From positions 1,984,001 to 2,048,000 of the forward strand of contig NC_026503.1 in the NCBI RefSeq assembly GCF_000182925.2: a stretch of 64,000 nt of DNA, read 5' to 3'. Each line of letters begins with the position of its first letter. The stretch's first letter is position 1. The stretch is from Neurospora crassa OR74A. Its lineage: Eukaryota > Ascomycota > Sordariomycetes > Sordariales > Sordariaceae. The notes under the pieces were generated by a model. That model did not search any database. It saw nothing but the letters and a program-made list of their open reading frames with translations, and was not told the origin of the DNA. A program made the position numbers and the translations under genes. Of the stretch, positions 47,396 to 59,866 are shown in pieces.

Positions 47396-49273
47396 CTAAA
47401 CAAGGGCCTGACCCATAAACATGCTCTCCTTAACCTCGGCAACGACATCTCTCCTATCATCCTTGCCCACCAACACGATACCCCTACCACGGCGATTCAT
47501 GCGACCAGCGCGGCCCAGCCTGTGGATGAAGTCGATAGTCGTATGCGGCACATCGTACAACACCACATAGCGCACGGCGAGGGTATCGATACCTCTAGAC
47601 GCCAGATCCGTCGCCACAATGACCTTGGTATTCGGCAGATGCCTCCTGGTAGGGCTGCTGCTCACGGCACCACCGGCTTTGCCTCCTTCAGCAGCAGCGG
47701 CAGCAACATCATCATCAGCAGGCCTGCTGATCTTCATTGGCTCGTTCGACGTAAAAGAAGCCAGCATCTCCGACTTGCGGTGCTCCTCCGTGTCACGGTG
47801 AAGAGCGATGGCGTCGATGCCCTTGGACACAAGGTAATCGGCCACCTGCTGGGTGGTCTCGCGCTCGTTGACAAAGACCATGATGCGCTTAACGTCGATC
47901 TCGCTCTTGGGGCCCTCGTGCTTGGCGGCCTCCTTGCCGATGGACCAGATGGCGTCGGCGCAGGCGAGCATCTTGTTGTTGCGATACGGGTCCTTGGACA
48001 CGTCGATCACGCCGAGCTGGACACGGCGGGGAATGGCGTGCAAGTTGGGAGTGGTGATGCGGTTGATGTAGGGGAATTGCTCCTCCATGTAGGTGTCCAG
48101 GCGGCGAGGGATGGTGGCCGAGCAGAGGATGAGCTGCTTGAGCGAGGGCATGGCGCGGTCCACGATGCTGGTGGTGTCGCCCGAGAAACTGCGGTCGAGC
48201 AGGGAGTCGGCCTCATCAATGACGAGGTGGCTCACGCGGGACAAAACGTTGGGATCCGACTTGGCGATGGTGGCGAGCAGGTGAGGGGTCGAAACGATCA
48301 TGTCCACGCCGATGGGGCTGTACAGGTTGCGCTGGTTCCTGAGCGGGCTGATGCTGGCGGACAGAGGTCGTACCTTGAATTTGGTGTAGTGAGCGAGCTT
48401 CTTGGCAACGCTGGTGACCTGGTCGACCAGCTCGGCCGTAGGCACCAGGACAACCACACGAGGCCGGGCTGTGTTGGGGTGAGGCTCGAACTTCTCAATC
48501 CACTCGGACACCGGGGCTCCTCCACGTCGTTCCTTCTCAGCCGCCAAACGCTCGTTGTAGGAGGCGACCAACTCATCATCAGCATCGCCCTTCTTTATAG
48601 CGTTGACCGCGGGAACCAGATATGCCAACGTCTTGCCAGATCCCGTCTCGGCAGCCAAAAGGAACTCCTCCCTGCCGTTGTCCGATTTTGGTCGCCTTGG
48701 CTTCCTTCCCATCGGCTGCCCTAGCAGAGCCGGGATAGCCAATCTCTGTACGGGCGTGGGCTTGATTTCCGTCATGCCTTTGAGCGCCTCCTGCGCAATA
48801 GCCTCCTTCACCACCGGCAGCAGGTCGAACTGGTCGAAAGCCTGGATTTCCTGCATTCGTTCCTTGATGCTTGTTCTTTGTCCGTAGCTGATGGTCGCGA
48901 GCGCGCGTTGCATCTTCAGTGCCTTTTGTCCCTTGGTATTCTTATCCCTTTTGTCTCTCCTGCTGTCCTCCTCTACCGGTTTCGGTTTGGGTGCTTTGCG
49001 CGGGTCGATGTTTGCAACTCGTCGGTTCATGCCCGCCCAGGGGCCATCAGGTTTGTTCCGGGGCTTCTTGTTGCCCTCGCCGGGGCCCCGTACTGGCGGT
49101 GGTCGGGCAACACGATCGGACAACACCATGCGCGAAGGGCGCTGCTCGCGCCGTGTCGAAAACGTTCTCTGGCCGGCCCATGGTTCGAGGCTTGCTCTTG
49201 CTGATGTCGATGTGGTTGTCGTTGCGGCCGAGCGGCAGATGAGGCACACCGAGTCCCTCGCTGTCTTCCACAT
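47396..49273 (-). CDS. mrh4: Mitochondrial DEAD-box RNA helicase, Mrh4-like
   Basis: A single exon of 625 residues. The first 60 residues are rich in Arg, Ser, Thr and Ala with few acids, like a mitochondrial presequence. Helicase motifs occur in order: the Q-motif region ([17 protein letters not shown]), motif I AETGSGKT (about 208-215), [15 protein letters not shown], motif II DEAD (353-356), motif III region [28 protein letters not shown] and HRLGRAGR. All are intact. The N-terminal motifs [18 protein letters not shown] and [21 protein letters not shown], together with the presequence, fit the Mrh4 group, which in yeast is needed for assembly of the large mitochondrial ribosomal subunit on 21S rRNA. 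The frame is open 50 codons upstream, but the ATG at 49273 begins the presequence. Confidence 0.92.
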   Translation of the reverse strand: MWKTARDSVCLICRSAATTTTSTSARASLEPWAGQRTFSTRREQRPSRMVLSDRVARPPPVRGPGEGNKKPRNKPDGPWAGMNRRVANIDPRKAPKPKPVEEDSRRDKRDKNTKGQKALKMQRALATISYGQRTSIKERMQEIQAFDQFDLLPVVKEAIAQEALKGMTEIKPTPVQRLAIPALLGQPMGRKPRRPKSDNGREEFLLAAETGSGKTLAYLVPAVNAIKKGDADDELVASYNERLAAEKERRGGAPVSEWIEKFEPHPNTARPRVVVLVPTAELVDQVTSVAKKLAHYTKFKVRPLSASISPLRNQRNLYSPIGVDMIVSTPHLLATIAKSDPNVLSRVSHLVIDEADSLLDRSFSGDTTSIVDRAMPSLKQLILCSATIPRRLDTYMEEQFPYINRITTPNLHAIPRRVQLGVIDVSKDPYRNNKMLACADAIWSIGKEAAKHEGPKSEIDVKRIMVFVNERETTQQVADYLVSKGIDAIALHRDTEEHRKSEMLASFTSNEPMKISRPADDDVAAAAAEGGKAGGAVSSSPTRRHLPNTKVIVATDLASRGIDTLAVRYVVLYDVPHTTIDFIHRLGRAGRMNRRGRGIVLVGKDDRRDVVAEVKESMFMGQALV

Positions 49274-49916
49274 TATGTTGAGATTCAGTTCCCGTACGCC
49301 GACGGGGTGTGGTGTCGGGAGATGCTGTTCCGTCGTCGTCAAAATTTTTGGCAGGCGAATTTCGTCATGTGTTTGCCCAGACCTTCTCCAAAAGTTGGTA
49401 GAATGAGGGGCAAGCGCTAACAACCTACCCGGTGGTGCTTATCGGTAATCTCAGGACTGCTGGAATGTTCTGCCACTGTTCACCACCTGTAGGGGTCTCT
49501 GCTTAGCGCTGTGCTTCAGGGGCCTCTTCCCCACCATGTCCCTGTAAAACTCCATGCCATTGTACACTACACCAAATTTATGATGGGGATGCATTCACTC
49601 TCAAGGAAGCATGGAATCACATCACATTTTCATGTCAAGGAACTCGGGAGCTGAGTACTACTTATTGTATGGATATTGACTATAGGGAATAACAAAACTT
49701 AACAATGTACTAGGTCGTCCTCTTCCTTCTTCTTTTCTTTCTTTTTTCTTTGTTTTTCTTTTCGTCCAAAACAATCTCAAGAGGCCTTGTCGTGTCTCTG
49801 CCAACACAACTTGAACTCCGAGTACCATAGGTAATGGCATACTGTATCCATGTCTCATGTTCTTCGTAACCCATATGCACCCAATAACACCTCCCTGCAT
49901 AAAACACATGGCTAAT
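49274..49916. other. Helicase upstream region and 3' flank of the CBM48 gene
   Basis: T-rich and C/T-rich sequence near 49725-49765; no coding frame of note. Confidence 0.6.
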
Positions 49917-52900
49917 TCATTCAATAGCAGCGCTTCTAGCTGCATTGGCCTTGATCCTCCACCATCCAACCCCCATGGCGACGGCGGCGGTGCCTGCTGC
50001 CAACAGCCTAAAGCAACACAGAGTCAATCGATAATCTGAAGAAAGGTTATCGTCTGAGCCCAGTGTATGCCTTACGTCTGTCTTTTGCGGTTGCCCGCAA
50101 TTCGGCTCAGGATACCGCCGATGAAGTCCACAATGATCAACTTGCAGAAGGTGGTGAACCATCCGCTCTTGGGGTCTTGCTTGATGACTGGAGCATCGCT
50201 GGGCGGCGGCGAGCTGGCCTGTGTCCCCTGTCCACCTCTCTTTCTGACCGTGTTGGCGTTGTCAGTGTCTGCGCCTGTTGCTGTGGCCGATGCCTCGGCC
50301 TCGCTACGGACATCAGCACCGGTAGCATCTGGGGCGGCAACGGGCTCATCGGTGCTCTGCTGAGCATCGGGTTGCGATGGCTTCGAGCGTTCGGTGGTTT
50401 CCGCGACAACCTCTGGGCTGGGAAGGAGGCCATTCGTGGGCTTGGTATCCTTAGGTGCTTGTTCTTCCTGGGCGATAGGTTCAACAGGCGCCTCGACCGA
50501 GACAGTATGTGCTGAGACTTCAGGGATATCAAGTGCTTGAGGCACCAGCGTCTTGGTGGTCAGATCTTCGGTGTGCTCTGTCTTCTTCGGCGAGTCAGGG
50601 CTTAGCGAGATTCCTTCATCCTCAACCACCGCCCGAGGTGTAGCCTCCCTAGATGTAGTTTCGTTTGACGCCGCGGTCTTGTGGGGAGGCGAAAGCTGAA
50701 CCGCCGGGGTTTCCTCTTCTTTGCTGTTGGTCGGTTCTTCGCTCTCCGAAATCGATTGCAGCGATAAGGCCGACGACTGAGCCGAGCTGACGGAGACGCG
50801 AGGTGAATGGGGGACTTCTAACTTCTTCGCGGCGCGGGGAATTACGCTTGCTCCGAGAGCGGCGTCGTGAGACACTTCCGATTCCCTTCGTGAATTCGAA
50901 GAGCCGATGATAGGTGATGGGGCGTCCTCGATAATAACCTGGTCCTCCTCGAGACCGGTCTCAAGCTTCCGAACAGTATCGATGATCTCGTCGCGGTTGG
51001 ATGGGAAGCGTTCTAGGGTGGGATCGTTAATATCGATATTCTCCTCGTCAAACGGTATTTCCTTTCGGATCTCGTTGTCCTTGTCCATGTCCTCGGATAC
51101 AATCGTGATCGAAGGTTCTTCGCCGTACATACCGGCGCACTCATGTGAGAACAGAGCTGGATTATGGGAGCCGTCCTCGGCGGGTGTAGGAATTTCGGAC
51201 TTGTCAGTCTCCGTGGCCTGTTTGTGGCGTTAGCTCACTGTAAATCATGCAAAGCATTACGAGACCATTCTCACCTCATTGTCCAGATATTTCGCGCTAT
51301 CAGCGACTTCCGCAGCAGTGTCCGCAACTTCGGTAATGGGCGTGGCAGACAGGCGACGGAAACCAGTCTTTCCAGCCTCTTCATCGGAGACACGATCCTC
51401 AGGTGTTCCTTCGTCAAGGAGTGCAGCAGAATCAGCGACTTCCGCCGCAGTCCTGGCAAAGGTCGGCGTGGCAGCACCGGACTGCGACTCGGTAACAGGT
51501 TCGGAGCGGGCAAAGATCTCCTTGGCCGCATTAGCGACAGGCTCGGACTGCGCAGCGGGCACGTTGGCCGCCTCCTCTTCTACAGTAGCGGCCTCCTCAG
51601 TAGGTGCAGTCTCATCAACAGTAGCCTCCTCGACAGGCTCAGTCTTCTCAACATGGGCGGGCTCCTCAGCATCGGTCGCCTGGGCGACCTCAGCATAGGT
51701 AGCCTGGACGGGTTCAGCCTCCTTGGCGGGAGTTACCTCCTCAACTGCAGCGGTCTCAGCAGGGGCAGCATCAAGAGCAGGAGCAGTTTCTTCGGTAGAA
51801 GCGGCCTTTTCAGCAGGGAGCTCTTCAGAGACAGGGGCGGCCTCCAGAGGAGCCTCCTTGACAGGAGCATCCTCAGAGGCATGAGTAGACTCCTCAACAG
51901 GCGCAGCCTCCTCAACACGGGTAGCCTCAGTGACAGGAGTAGTCTCTTCGGCGGGGGTAGCCTCGGCAGCAAGAGCGGCTTCTTCAACGACATCAGCAGG
52001 GATCTCAGAGGGAGCAGCTTCTTCAGCAGAGTTGGTTGCATCGACGGAAACATTCTCCTCAGATAGAGAAGTAGCCTTCTCAACCGGAACGTCGTCCTCG
52101 ACTGGGGCGGCCTTCTCAACGGGAGCAACATCGACAGCAGGAGAAGTCTCTTCAGCAGGAGCAGCTTCGGTCGCCGGAGCAGTCTCCTCGGCCTGAGGAG
52201 CCTCAGCTTCCGGAGCAGCCTCAGTAACCTCTGGAGAAGTCTCAGCTTCTAGAGCTTCGTGAGCCACAGCTGCGTAGGTCTTGGCATGAGTTTCATCCTC
52301 ATCAGCCTTCTCCCGCGCAACCTCCTCTGAAGTGGCCTCACCGGTTGCTGTTGTCTCTTCGGGAGCAGATTCCTTGGTAGGCTGTTCCTCTTGAGCAGTC
52401 TCATCAACGGCATGTTCCTCCGCATCCTCCTTCTGAGTGGGCTCCTCCTCCTTGGACGCCTCCATTGGATGAGTCTCGTCCTTGAGATCGGTCTCGTGAG
52501 GAGTGGTGTCATCCTTCACGTCGACTTCGTCCTTGGTAGCAGCAACTTCAGGGGCATCCTCAGTGACATCCTCTTGGGTCGTCTGCTGAGTAGACTCCTC
52601 AGCGGTTGTCTGTTGGGTGATATCTTCCTGGGTAGTCTGTTGAGTGACCTCATCGTCGGTTTGGGTATCTTGGTGAACGGTGTCCTCCTGGGTGGCCTTG
52701 TCTCTGGTATCGTCCTCGTGGGCAGGCTCTTCCGAAGTCTCCTTGGTGGCCTTCTCTTCGGCGGCCTTTTCCGAACTGGTGTCTTCGTGAACAGTCTCCT
52801 CCTCAGCAGGCTTCTCTTCCAAAGGCTTCTCTTCCGAAGGCTGCTCCTCGGTGGTCTTCAAGGTGTCCTCCTGAACTTTAGCCTCATGAGTGGGTGCAGA

Positions 52901-54168
52901 GTCCTCCTTCTCCACTTCCGCCAGAGAGGCCTCCTCCTTCGATACGGTCTCATCTTCTGGGAGGTGGTCTTCACTCTCATTCACCTCCTCCTTGGACTCG
53001 GCGGTCTCTTGCAAGTCGGATTCCTTGGCAAGAGTATCCTCCTTCAGGGTTGTCTCAGCCTCGGAGGTGGTTTCAGCCTCGGGAGCAACGGAAACAGCCT
53101 CCTCAGCTGGAGCGGCTTCCTCTCGTGTCTCAACTTGCGAGGTGCTCTCCTCCTGAACATCAGTCTTCTCAACGGGCAATTCCGCGTCGACCTCAGCTTC
53201 CTTCTTGTGCTCAGCGTCTACAATGGTAGTCTCCTCGGGCTTAGACTCTTCCTTTTCAACGGCAGGCTCGGTTGCTGTCTCGACCTTGGCCTCCTCTGGG
53301 GTAGCCTCCTCCTCCTTGGAAGGTGTCTCAGTGGATGAAGTTTCAACGGGCGCAACGTTGCTCTCCGTGGAATCTTTTGTCTTGGTCTGGTCCTCTTGAT
53401 CTGAGAGAGCTTCATCCTTCAAGGTAGCCTCAGTAGTTGAAGGGACTTCAGCCTTGGTTTCAGTGTGAGCCTCCGACGTGGTCTCGTCTTTTGCTGCAGT
53501 GTCGTCCTTCACGGCAACATCATCACTGGAGGAAGTATCCTTTGCGGCAGAGATGTCGACAATGGTTTCCTCTTCAACCTTGAGAACAACATCGTGCGGC
53601 GGGTCATTGTTTGTCTCGGAGACCACGGTAACCTTTGTAGCAGTGTCGATTTCTTGGGGAGCTTCAACCTCGGGAGCAGTCTCCGCCTTCACAGCTTCCT
53701 TGATCTCCGAAGCATCCGCATGATGTTGGGTAGTTCCATTTGTCTGAGGCGCATTCTCCTCTGAGGTCGCCTCGTCCGTGGGGAGGTCGGGCTTGGGTTC
53801 CTCCCTAGATACGGTTCACGGGTTAGTAGCTGATGCTGACGACCAAGAACACGATGGTCTTCCACTTACTTTGGCGGGTGTTGGAACTCCAACTCGTTGT
53901 TTCTGAAACCAGAACTGTCCGTGACGGTAGGCGCGCCTTCGTCAAGGACCCACCAATCGCCCAAGCCGATGCGGAACTTGTAGACCACCTTGGTTCCGGG
54001 TTCGCCCGAGATTTCCTTGGTAAAGACATGCTCTCCGTCAGCACCAGTGGTGCAGACCATCTCCTGGGGTTGCCATTCTGGCTCAGAGAAAGAGCCAGCA
54101 ATGAAGAGTGGCGGCTGAGTGCCAGGTGACCGGAATGTAATGGTCGTAGACACCTTGGTGGAAGCCAT
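49917..54168 (-). CDS. Large acidic repetitive protein with N-terminal CBM48 (AMPK-type glycogen-binding) domain
   Basis: Four exons: 54168-53870, 53804-51275, 51217-50076 and 50007-49917, giving 1353 residues. Residues about 8-95 form a CBM48/AMPK-beta-type domain: TITFRSPGTQPPLFIAGSF, then WQPQEM, VVYKFRIGLGDWWVLDEG and the closing NNELEF. From about 100 to 1300 the chain is dominated by Glu, Thr, Ala, Val, Pro, Ser and Asp in loosely repeated units such as EEAAPVEE. It must be very acidic and disordered. The C-terminus has two hydrophobic stretches (CKLIIVDFIGGIL about 1301-1314; LLAAGTAAVAMGVGWW about 1325-1340) and a short basic tail, which suggests a tail-anchored membrane protein. The N-terminal domain is the arrangement of yeast Crp1 and Mdg1. 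Glycogen binding, membrane identity and role are not shown by the sequence. Confidence 0.85.
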
Positions 54169-57113
54169 GGTTTAGACTTGTTGGTTTCGGTAGATAGAAA
54201 GTGTGGGGAGTTGAAGTGCAAGATGAGACTATTGGGTCATTGGCCCGGATGCCCAAATGCTGTGCACCGATGAAAAAATAAAGTGACAGCTCGTGAAAGA
54301 GCGCTCTAGGGTAGCTTTGTAGGTTGGCGGTGATGCGACGTTAGCTGCTGGTTCGTAGCTTGAGTCGCACAGGCAGCTGCTCGAATCACGGTGATCAGTA
54401 ACGCGCATCTAGTTATTGTGCTTGTCGCGTTCTAGGCTCTTGATCGCTTACGGCAACCATGTAGACAAGCAAAGTCAAGGAGTGGATCTTGAACAGTGGA
54501 GAGAGAGTGGTGACGGGAATGGATTGGAAGCGAAGGTGGCCGCAACACACTCGGAAGAACAGAAGCTCGAACGAAGCTCTCTCCCTCCGTCCTCCATGTT
54601 GCTTGCTTAGGTGGGCTGGTGATTGACGGGATGTGCTTGTGTGCTGGAGTGAGGTGCGGGGTTTGGGGTTCTGGGTACCTTTGAGTTAACTTGGTTGTCT
54701 CTCTTCAGAGTGTCTGTCGTAAGCTCAGCCTCGACCAGAAATTGTGACGGCTAGAAAAGCAAAGAGTCAGATACAGCGAGCGATACGCGACGGCAAGACG
54801 ATGGCAGCGTCGAGCAGTGGTTTGCAGAAAGATGTGGGATGGATGTTTGCCAGCGAAATTGTGCAGGTCGAGCAGCTGCTGCTGGTTGGGAAAAATGGAG
54901 GGGGTGAAGAAATCGGACGGACAACTCACCACTGGAGCCGATCTCGAGGCAGTCGGGGTTATTTAGGCAGGCAGACCGGATCCAAGATAAGGGCCTGAAT
55001 TTCTTGGGTGGTATTGGTTGTGGATAGGAGGAATGGAAACCGTTGTTTTGTATGGATACTTGCCTACCGAGTGGGTGTGTGTGTGTGCTGTGCTCGACTG
55101 CGAGGTGCGGTGCGTGCTTGGATGCAGGAAGTGGTGGTGCAGTCTTTTGGTGCAGTGGGTGGTGGTGTTCAAGTGCAGTGCCCTACTGTGAAGCCCCTCA
55201 CTCGCAGCCCACCTGGATCATGACACGCGGGGAATCAGATGGAAATGCCCGGCTTGGTCGAGGCAGGTGGATGGGGGACTTGACCTTGGGAGGCAGGGTT
55301 GGGCTGCATACCAGAGAAGGAAGTGGAAATTGCCCTCTTCAAGTCTGTTACTTACCTCTAGTTTTACCTTAAGGTACCTCATACGCGTCTGATATGGCTC
55401 ATGGCCTGGGATGATTGATTTTCAGTCACTTGTTTAGGTATCCTCAAGGTAGGAACTAACTGTCGCAGGGGTGCGACCTACCATCACGCGATTCATCTAC
55501 GAAAATAGCAGCATCCCATTCGATGGTTGTTTATCAACTAACCTCTACCTACCTCTATCACGAACACACGGGAGGGAATCGAGGTTCCCGCCTTGACCGG
55601 TGCAGACAAGCCGGGAAGGCGGCTAGGTAGGTGGCTGTAGGTAGGTAGGTAGAGGTAAACGGAAATACGGCAGTGGCAGCTTCACAGATCACTAGGTACC
55701 TAGACATATAGTACATACTGCACTGCTAGCGCCGCGCCGTACAACTGTCCCGAAGTGCAGATCCAGAAAGAGGAACGAAAAGAAAAACAAACAGCCACCT
55801 TCCCGTCGTCGGCCTCTTGTCAACGGTTCATCGTCTTCCCCAAATCATACACAGGTACCTACGTAGTGGCAGCTCACAGCATTAATGTCGTAATCAAGAC
55901 CGCAACCGTCCTGACATGGATGTGTGCCCTGCTTCAGCTGCATTATACATCCCGATACAGAGGTACCCTTGCTTCCAGTTGTGAACATCCGCTGCCACCA
56001 AAGATAAACGAACTGAAAGCGCGAAGCTGCAGCCTTTTTGCAACGTGTGTGGTGTACACACAGCACAACCTTCCTATCCCCGGGCTTGCGGTTCAAGGTG
56101 GCAAGTGGTGGTGCCACAATATTCACGCGAACGAGGACGAGTAAGGTCAGAAACACCTACTTAACGAACTGCAACTGGCTTGCACTTGACCCTTTGCACG
56201 TCGGGGCGATTGATAGGCTGATGAAAGTCTTCGTTGATGAAGGGTACACACACCGCAAGATGGCTTTTGAAAATTATCTTCAACAAATTCAAATTTAGCT
56301 GCACTCGAGCCGCACTGCCGCACAGATTCCTTGCCTGCAGCTCTTCACGTCTCGTGATTTGCCGAATGGGTGATGCGGAACTGCAAAGAAAGACGCTATG
56401 AAAAGTCCAGATGCTCAACTGACAAAAAAGCAAGAGCTCTTGGCTTGTCACAACGTCAACCGCGGTACCGGGCGCTAAACGCACGGGCTCTCGAGGTGCA
56501 GATCCCCCGCATTGAAGGTGGATCCGACCTTTGCGTGGCTGGCGTCATGGACCTCACCTCAAGTGGTCGACTTAGGCGTATAGGGCGGTGAGTGCTGGCG
56601 CAAAGCGTTGTGCCCTTGATGACCGCCTTTGATGTGACGCCTCCTCGATTCACATGCCACCCTTGTTGTGAACTAATCTTATCGCAGTGAGGTTGTTCAC
56701 TGATAAGAACCATAATTCTGATCGAATCTCAAGCCGGGCTTCACCAGGACTCGGCATCAAGGTCCACGGACGCAGAGGACCCCATCATTATTTTCCAAAT
56801 GTCAATCCACGTACAAGTGGATTGCCTTTTCTAACCTTTCCATCGCTACGACCAGTACTTATAAACTTCGCAACCAGCGAGATCGTCTGACAAATCAACC
56901 ACCCGGCGACGAACATTTCGAAAATATCTAACCACCCAATTCGAAAAATCGAATTGCTCGCCAATTCCGAAAACCAAAACAACAAATCAACTTGCACCGA
57001 AATCACCTACTGGATTCATCACCTACCCTGCCGTGGTCCATTCGCAACGACATCGACGGCGCACTTAACAACCAACACCCAATAATTGACTGGTAACCAC
57101 GCTTTAGGTCGAC
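54169..57113. other. Divergent upstream region of the CBM48 and iwr1 genes, rich in TAGG/ACCT motifs
   Basis: A 2.9 kb region. Between 55350 and 55870 TAGGTACCT, ACCTACCTCT and a TAGG repeat recur many times. A TG run lies near 55074-55089. The open frame 55755-56144 has no coding support. No RNA gene seen. Confidence 0.5.
55624..55656. repeat. (TAGG)n tetranucleotide repeat
   Basis: Imperfect TAGG units, the best run being four in a row near 55638-55653, lie within a cluster of related ACCT/AGGT motifs. Confidence 0.75.
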
Positions 57114-58736
57114 ATGTCGGTTTTCCTACCCCCCGAGACCATCACGGTCAAGCGGCGCAAGCGTGGCGCCGAAGATGCGCCGGTCGACTTCCTGAGTTAG
57201 TCGTCCCCGACAAGTTCTTGACAATTCTCGGTTGTCATGCTAACAATTGGAATCAGGGGTCGAGGGCAGCAAGCGTTCGCGAAATGGAGAAGGCAGCTGG
57301 GTGTACCGGCTCAAACAAGCAACGGACATCGTAGCCCCGCAGCCAACCGTACCGACCATTCAGACAACGAAAGAAGGCGATGAGAAGAGACGCATCATCA
57401 AGCCTCTTCCCCGTCCGAGATCGCAGAGGATGACACCCCAGCCCGGCGCCTCGCCAATCATCGAGCCAACATCTACGTCCCAGACGACCAAAGCGACCGA
57501 GCCTACTCTTCGACGATTTCACCTCTCCAAAACCATTGTATCGCAAGCCTCAACATCAGGACCCGTCTCCAAGAAGCGCGCCAGCACCGTCATCTTCGTT
57601 GAGCGCAATTCGAAGCGAAAGTCTCTCCACGAGAACCAGACTCCAGAGCAGTCGAGACCGGTGAACGCCCACAATGGCCCTGCCGCTGTTCAGCCCAAGC
57701 CGTCGGCCGGCTACACCTACCAGGAGCCTCCTCCAGCCGATCCCCATGACACCGGGATGAAGCGATCATACAAGCGACCCGGTACGAGACGCTTCCAGCC
57801 CCCGGCCGAGTCGAAACCTGGCTCAACCCACCCTGCTCTTCCCCCCTCGCTGGTCAATCGCAATGTCAACGTCGACATGGATCAGCTCGCCCAGGAAATG
57901 GATGCCTACACACTCAGTGCAATCACTAGCCATCTGAGCAAGTTGGATGAGGCAAGTGCCAAGGCTGCGGAGAGGAAAGCCAAGTTCAAGCCCAAGGCTC
58001 CCGCGCTGAGATACGCACAACGACACCCGGAGGCTGCGGCTGCGGCTGCTCGCACTAAGGAGATGGCCCCTCAGGCTGCTACTGCTGCTGCGGCGGCGGC
58101 GGCGCCAGTGGACGATGATATGGACATTGAGATGCTCGACACCTCCGACGATGACGACTACGTTGTTGAGGAATACTACCGCGTGCCCGCCAGCCGGCTC
58201 AACGAGGAAGAGGTGGCGGCCACCCAGGTCGGTCTGTTGGTGTTCGATTCCGAGCCCGACAAGATTGACTTCTTCTTTGGTGCGGAGGAGGATGACGAGT
58301 TCGAGTTTCCGGAGGATGAAGACGATGAGAACCGTATGTTATGCTTTTTTTTTTCTCCTTCCCTGCTTCCCCCCCCCCCCTCCCCCCCCCTCTCTCTCTC
58401 TCTCTGTGTTCGTTCAAGGGAAACTAACACCAACCACAAACAGACGAAAACTACTACGCAGCCGACTATCCCGACGAAGATCTCGAATGGGACGACGAAC
58501 TTGATCGCAACCCGTACGAGTACGTGACAGGTAACGCCTCTGACAGAGAGGAGTTTGATGCGGAGCTGGATGACAACGATGACGATGACTTTGTCAACGC
58601 AGACGAGAGATTCATGGATCATGTCTGGCAGACGAGTAATGAGATGGCGGATATGGTTGCATATGCGAGAGGGTACGACGGTGATAGACCGGAGCCTGCG
58701 GTGGCTGGGTTCCCGAGGGGGTTTCCTTATGAATAG
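57114..58736 (+). CDS. iwr1: RNA polymerase II nuclear import factor Iwr1
   Basis: Three exons: 57114-57195, 57257-58333 and 58444-58736, totalling 483 residues. The N-terminus (TITVKRRKRGAEDAPVDFL, then RFHLSKTI and the basic VSKKRASTVIFVE) resembles the start of Iwr1 and contains a bipartite-like basic nuclear import signal. The C-terminal third is very acidic. It carries the Iwr1 core, which is formed across the second splice junction: DEFEFPEDEDDENHENYYAAD, YPDEDLEWDDE and DRNPYEYVTG. Yeast Iwr1 binds assembled RNA polymerase II in the cytoplasm through its acidic part, takes it into the nucleus and is recycled. The chain closes with the conserved DHVWQTSNEMADMVAYARG. The second intron contains a long C and CT tract. 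Confidence 0.88.
58366..58405 (+). repeat. Poly-C then (CT)n tract in iwr1 intron 2
   Basis: A forty-base pyrimidine-only tract of long C runs with one T break followed by CT repeats, preceded by a further T-rich run from 58344. It makes up much of the 110-base intron. Confidence 0.9.
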
Positions 58737-59866
58737 GATTGATAGGGATAATGGCTCTTGGGGAGTTGGGCAGTGGGTTAAGGACACCTGGGTAGAGGGG
58801 GGAGCGGAGGTGGGATATAAATTGGCAGTCATCGCTACGATCATGTATACCTGCTGGAGTGGATTACATGATTACAGGTAGTTATTATACCCCATAGTCT
58901 CAAGGACCGTCGCACAACAAGACGGACTGGGACTGGGTGGTAGTTGTGTCATGAGAGCACAGCACAGCGCAGCAAAGTAGATAGAGTCAGCTTCTTCAAG
59001 GCTCTCTTCCTATCACTCTATAGTTATGGTACAGAGTACTTCCTTTGCTCTGACTTCGGACCTGATTTGAAGTGATTATGTGCATTGATCAACAAAGAGT
59101 GTTTAAATGGAACAGGACGGACGCCTTTGAGTAAAATTTCAGATACATGGAATAACTTTTGAGTACGAATGTCCTGAATGGAAACCGATAAACTTGTCAG
59201 ATAACTACAAGAATAGCATTCGAAGTTTAATCTCTCCGCTCCCCCTTTCTTTTTTTTTTTTTTTTTTTTTTTTCGCTATGGGCTCTCGGCACTTGGTCTA
59301 CAACTTCCCGAGTTGTCTTTTTTTTTTCTTCATGTTCATATCAACACAGTCCATTCACGCAGAAGAATTTAGACAGTATCATCATGTAAAAGCTAAAAAA
59401 AAACAAGAAAAAAGATAACAAGCGCAAATGTAGCGTAGCTTGACAAGACATGCTCACAATAAGAAGAATCTTGATAAGAAGAAGAAGAAGAAACTAACAA
59501 ACAAAAACGCCATCTTTTCTAACAACCCAAAATACTTGATGTCTTCGAGGTTGATGATATGCAATATGGATATGATGATGATGATAAAGTGTGATGTTTC
59601 GGTATCATGAACAATGAAGAAAAGAACAACCGCCATCAACCGCTCTTCTCCCTCGTTCTTTCCCCCCCATCCCCAAATATCTCTGCTGGCAACACACGCT
59701 CAAAACACTCGCTCACAACCATATGACTCGAGTCCCCAGTCGTAATAGAATTGCTTCTTCATTCATTCATGCCACTTTTCCTTCTCTCCCCCCCACTTCC
59801 GATTTCCATTTTTTCCCCCTCCCATCTCGTCAACCCGCACACAGAAAGTTGCCTTCTTCCAGACCA
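58737..59866. other. Convergent 3' regions of iwr1 and the PAS kinase
   Basis: Includes a T run of about 24 bases at 59250-59273 and A/GAA-rich segments at 59395-59490. AT-rich overall, as expected for 3' untranslated and terminator DNA. No gene seen. Confidence 0.6.

Noticed and set aside
47522-48724. 400-codon plus-strand frame over the Mrh4-like helicase
   Set aside because: Antisense mirror of a well-defined helicase with all motifs intact; no independent support.
51164-53338. Plus-strand frames of about 300 codons each over the CBM48 gene
   Set aside because: Mirror of the Glu/Ala/Thr-rich repeat coding; the products are Leu/Gly/Ser/Arg-rich low-complexity sequence.
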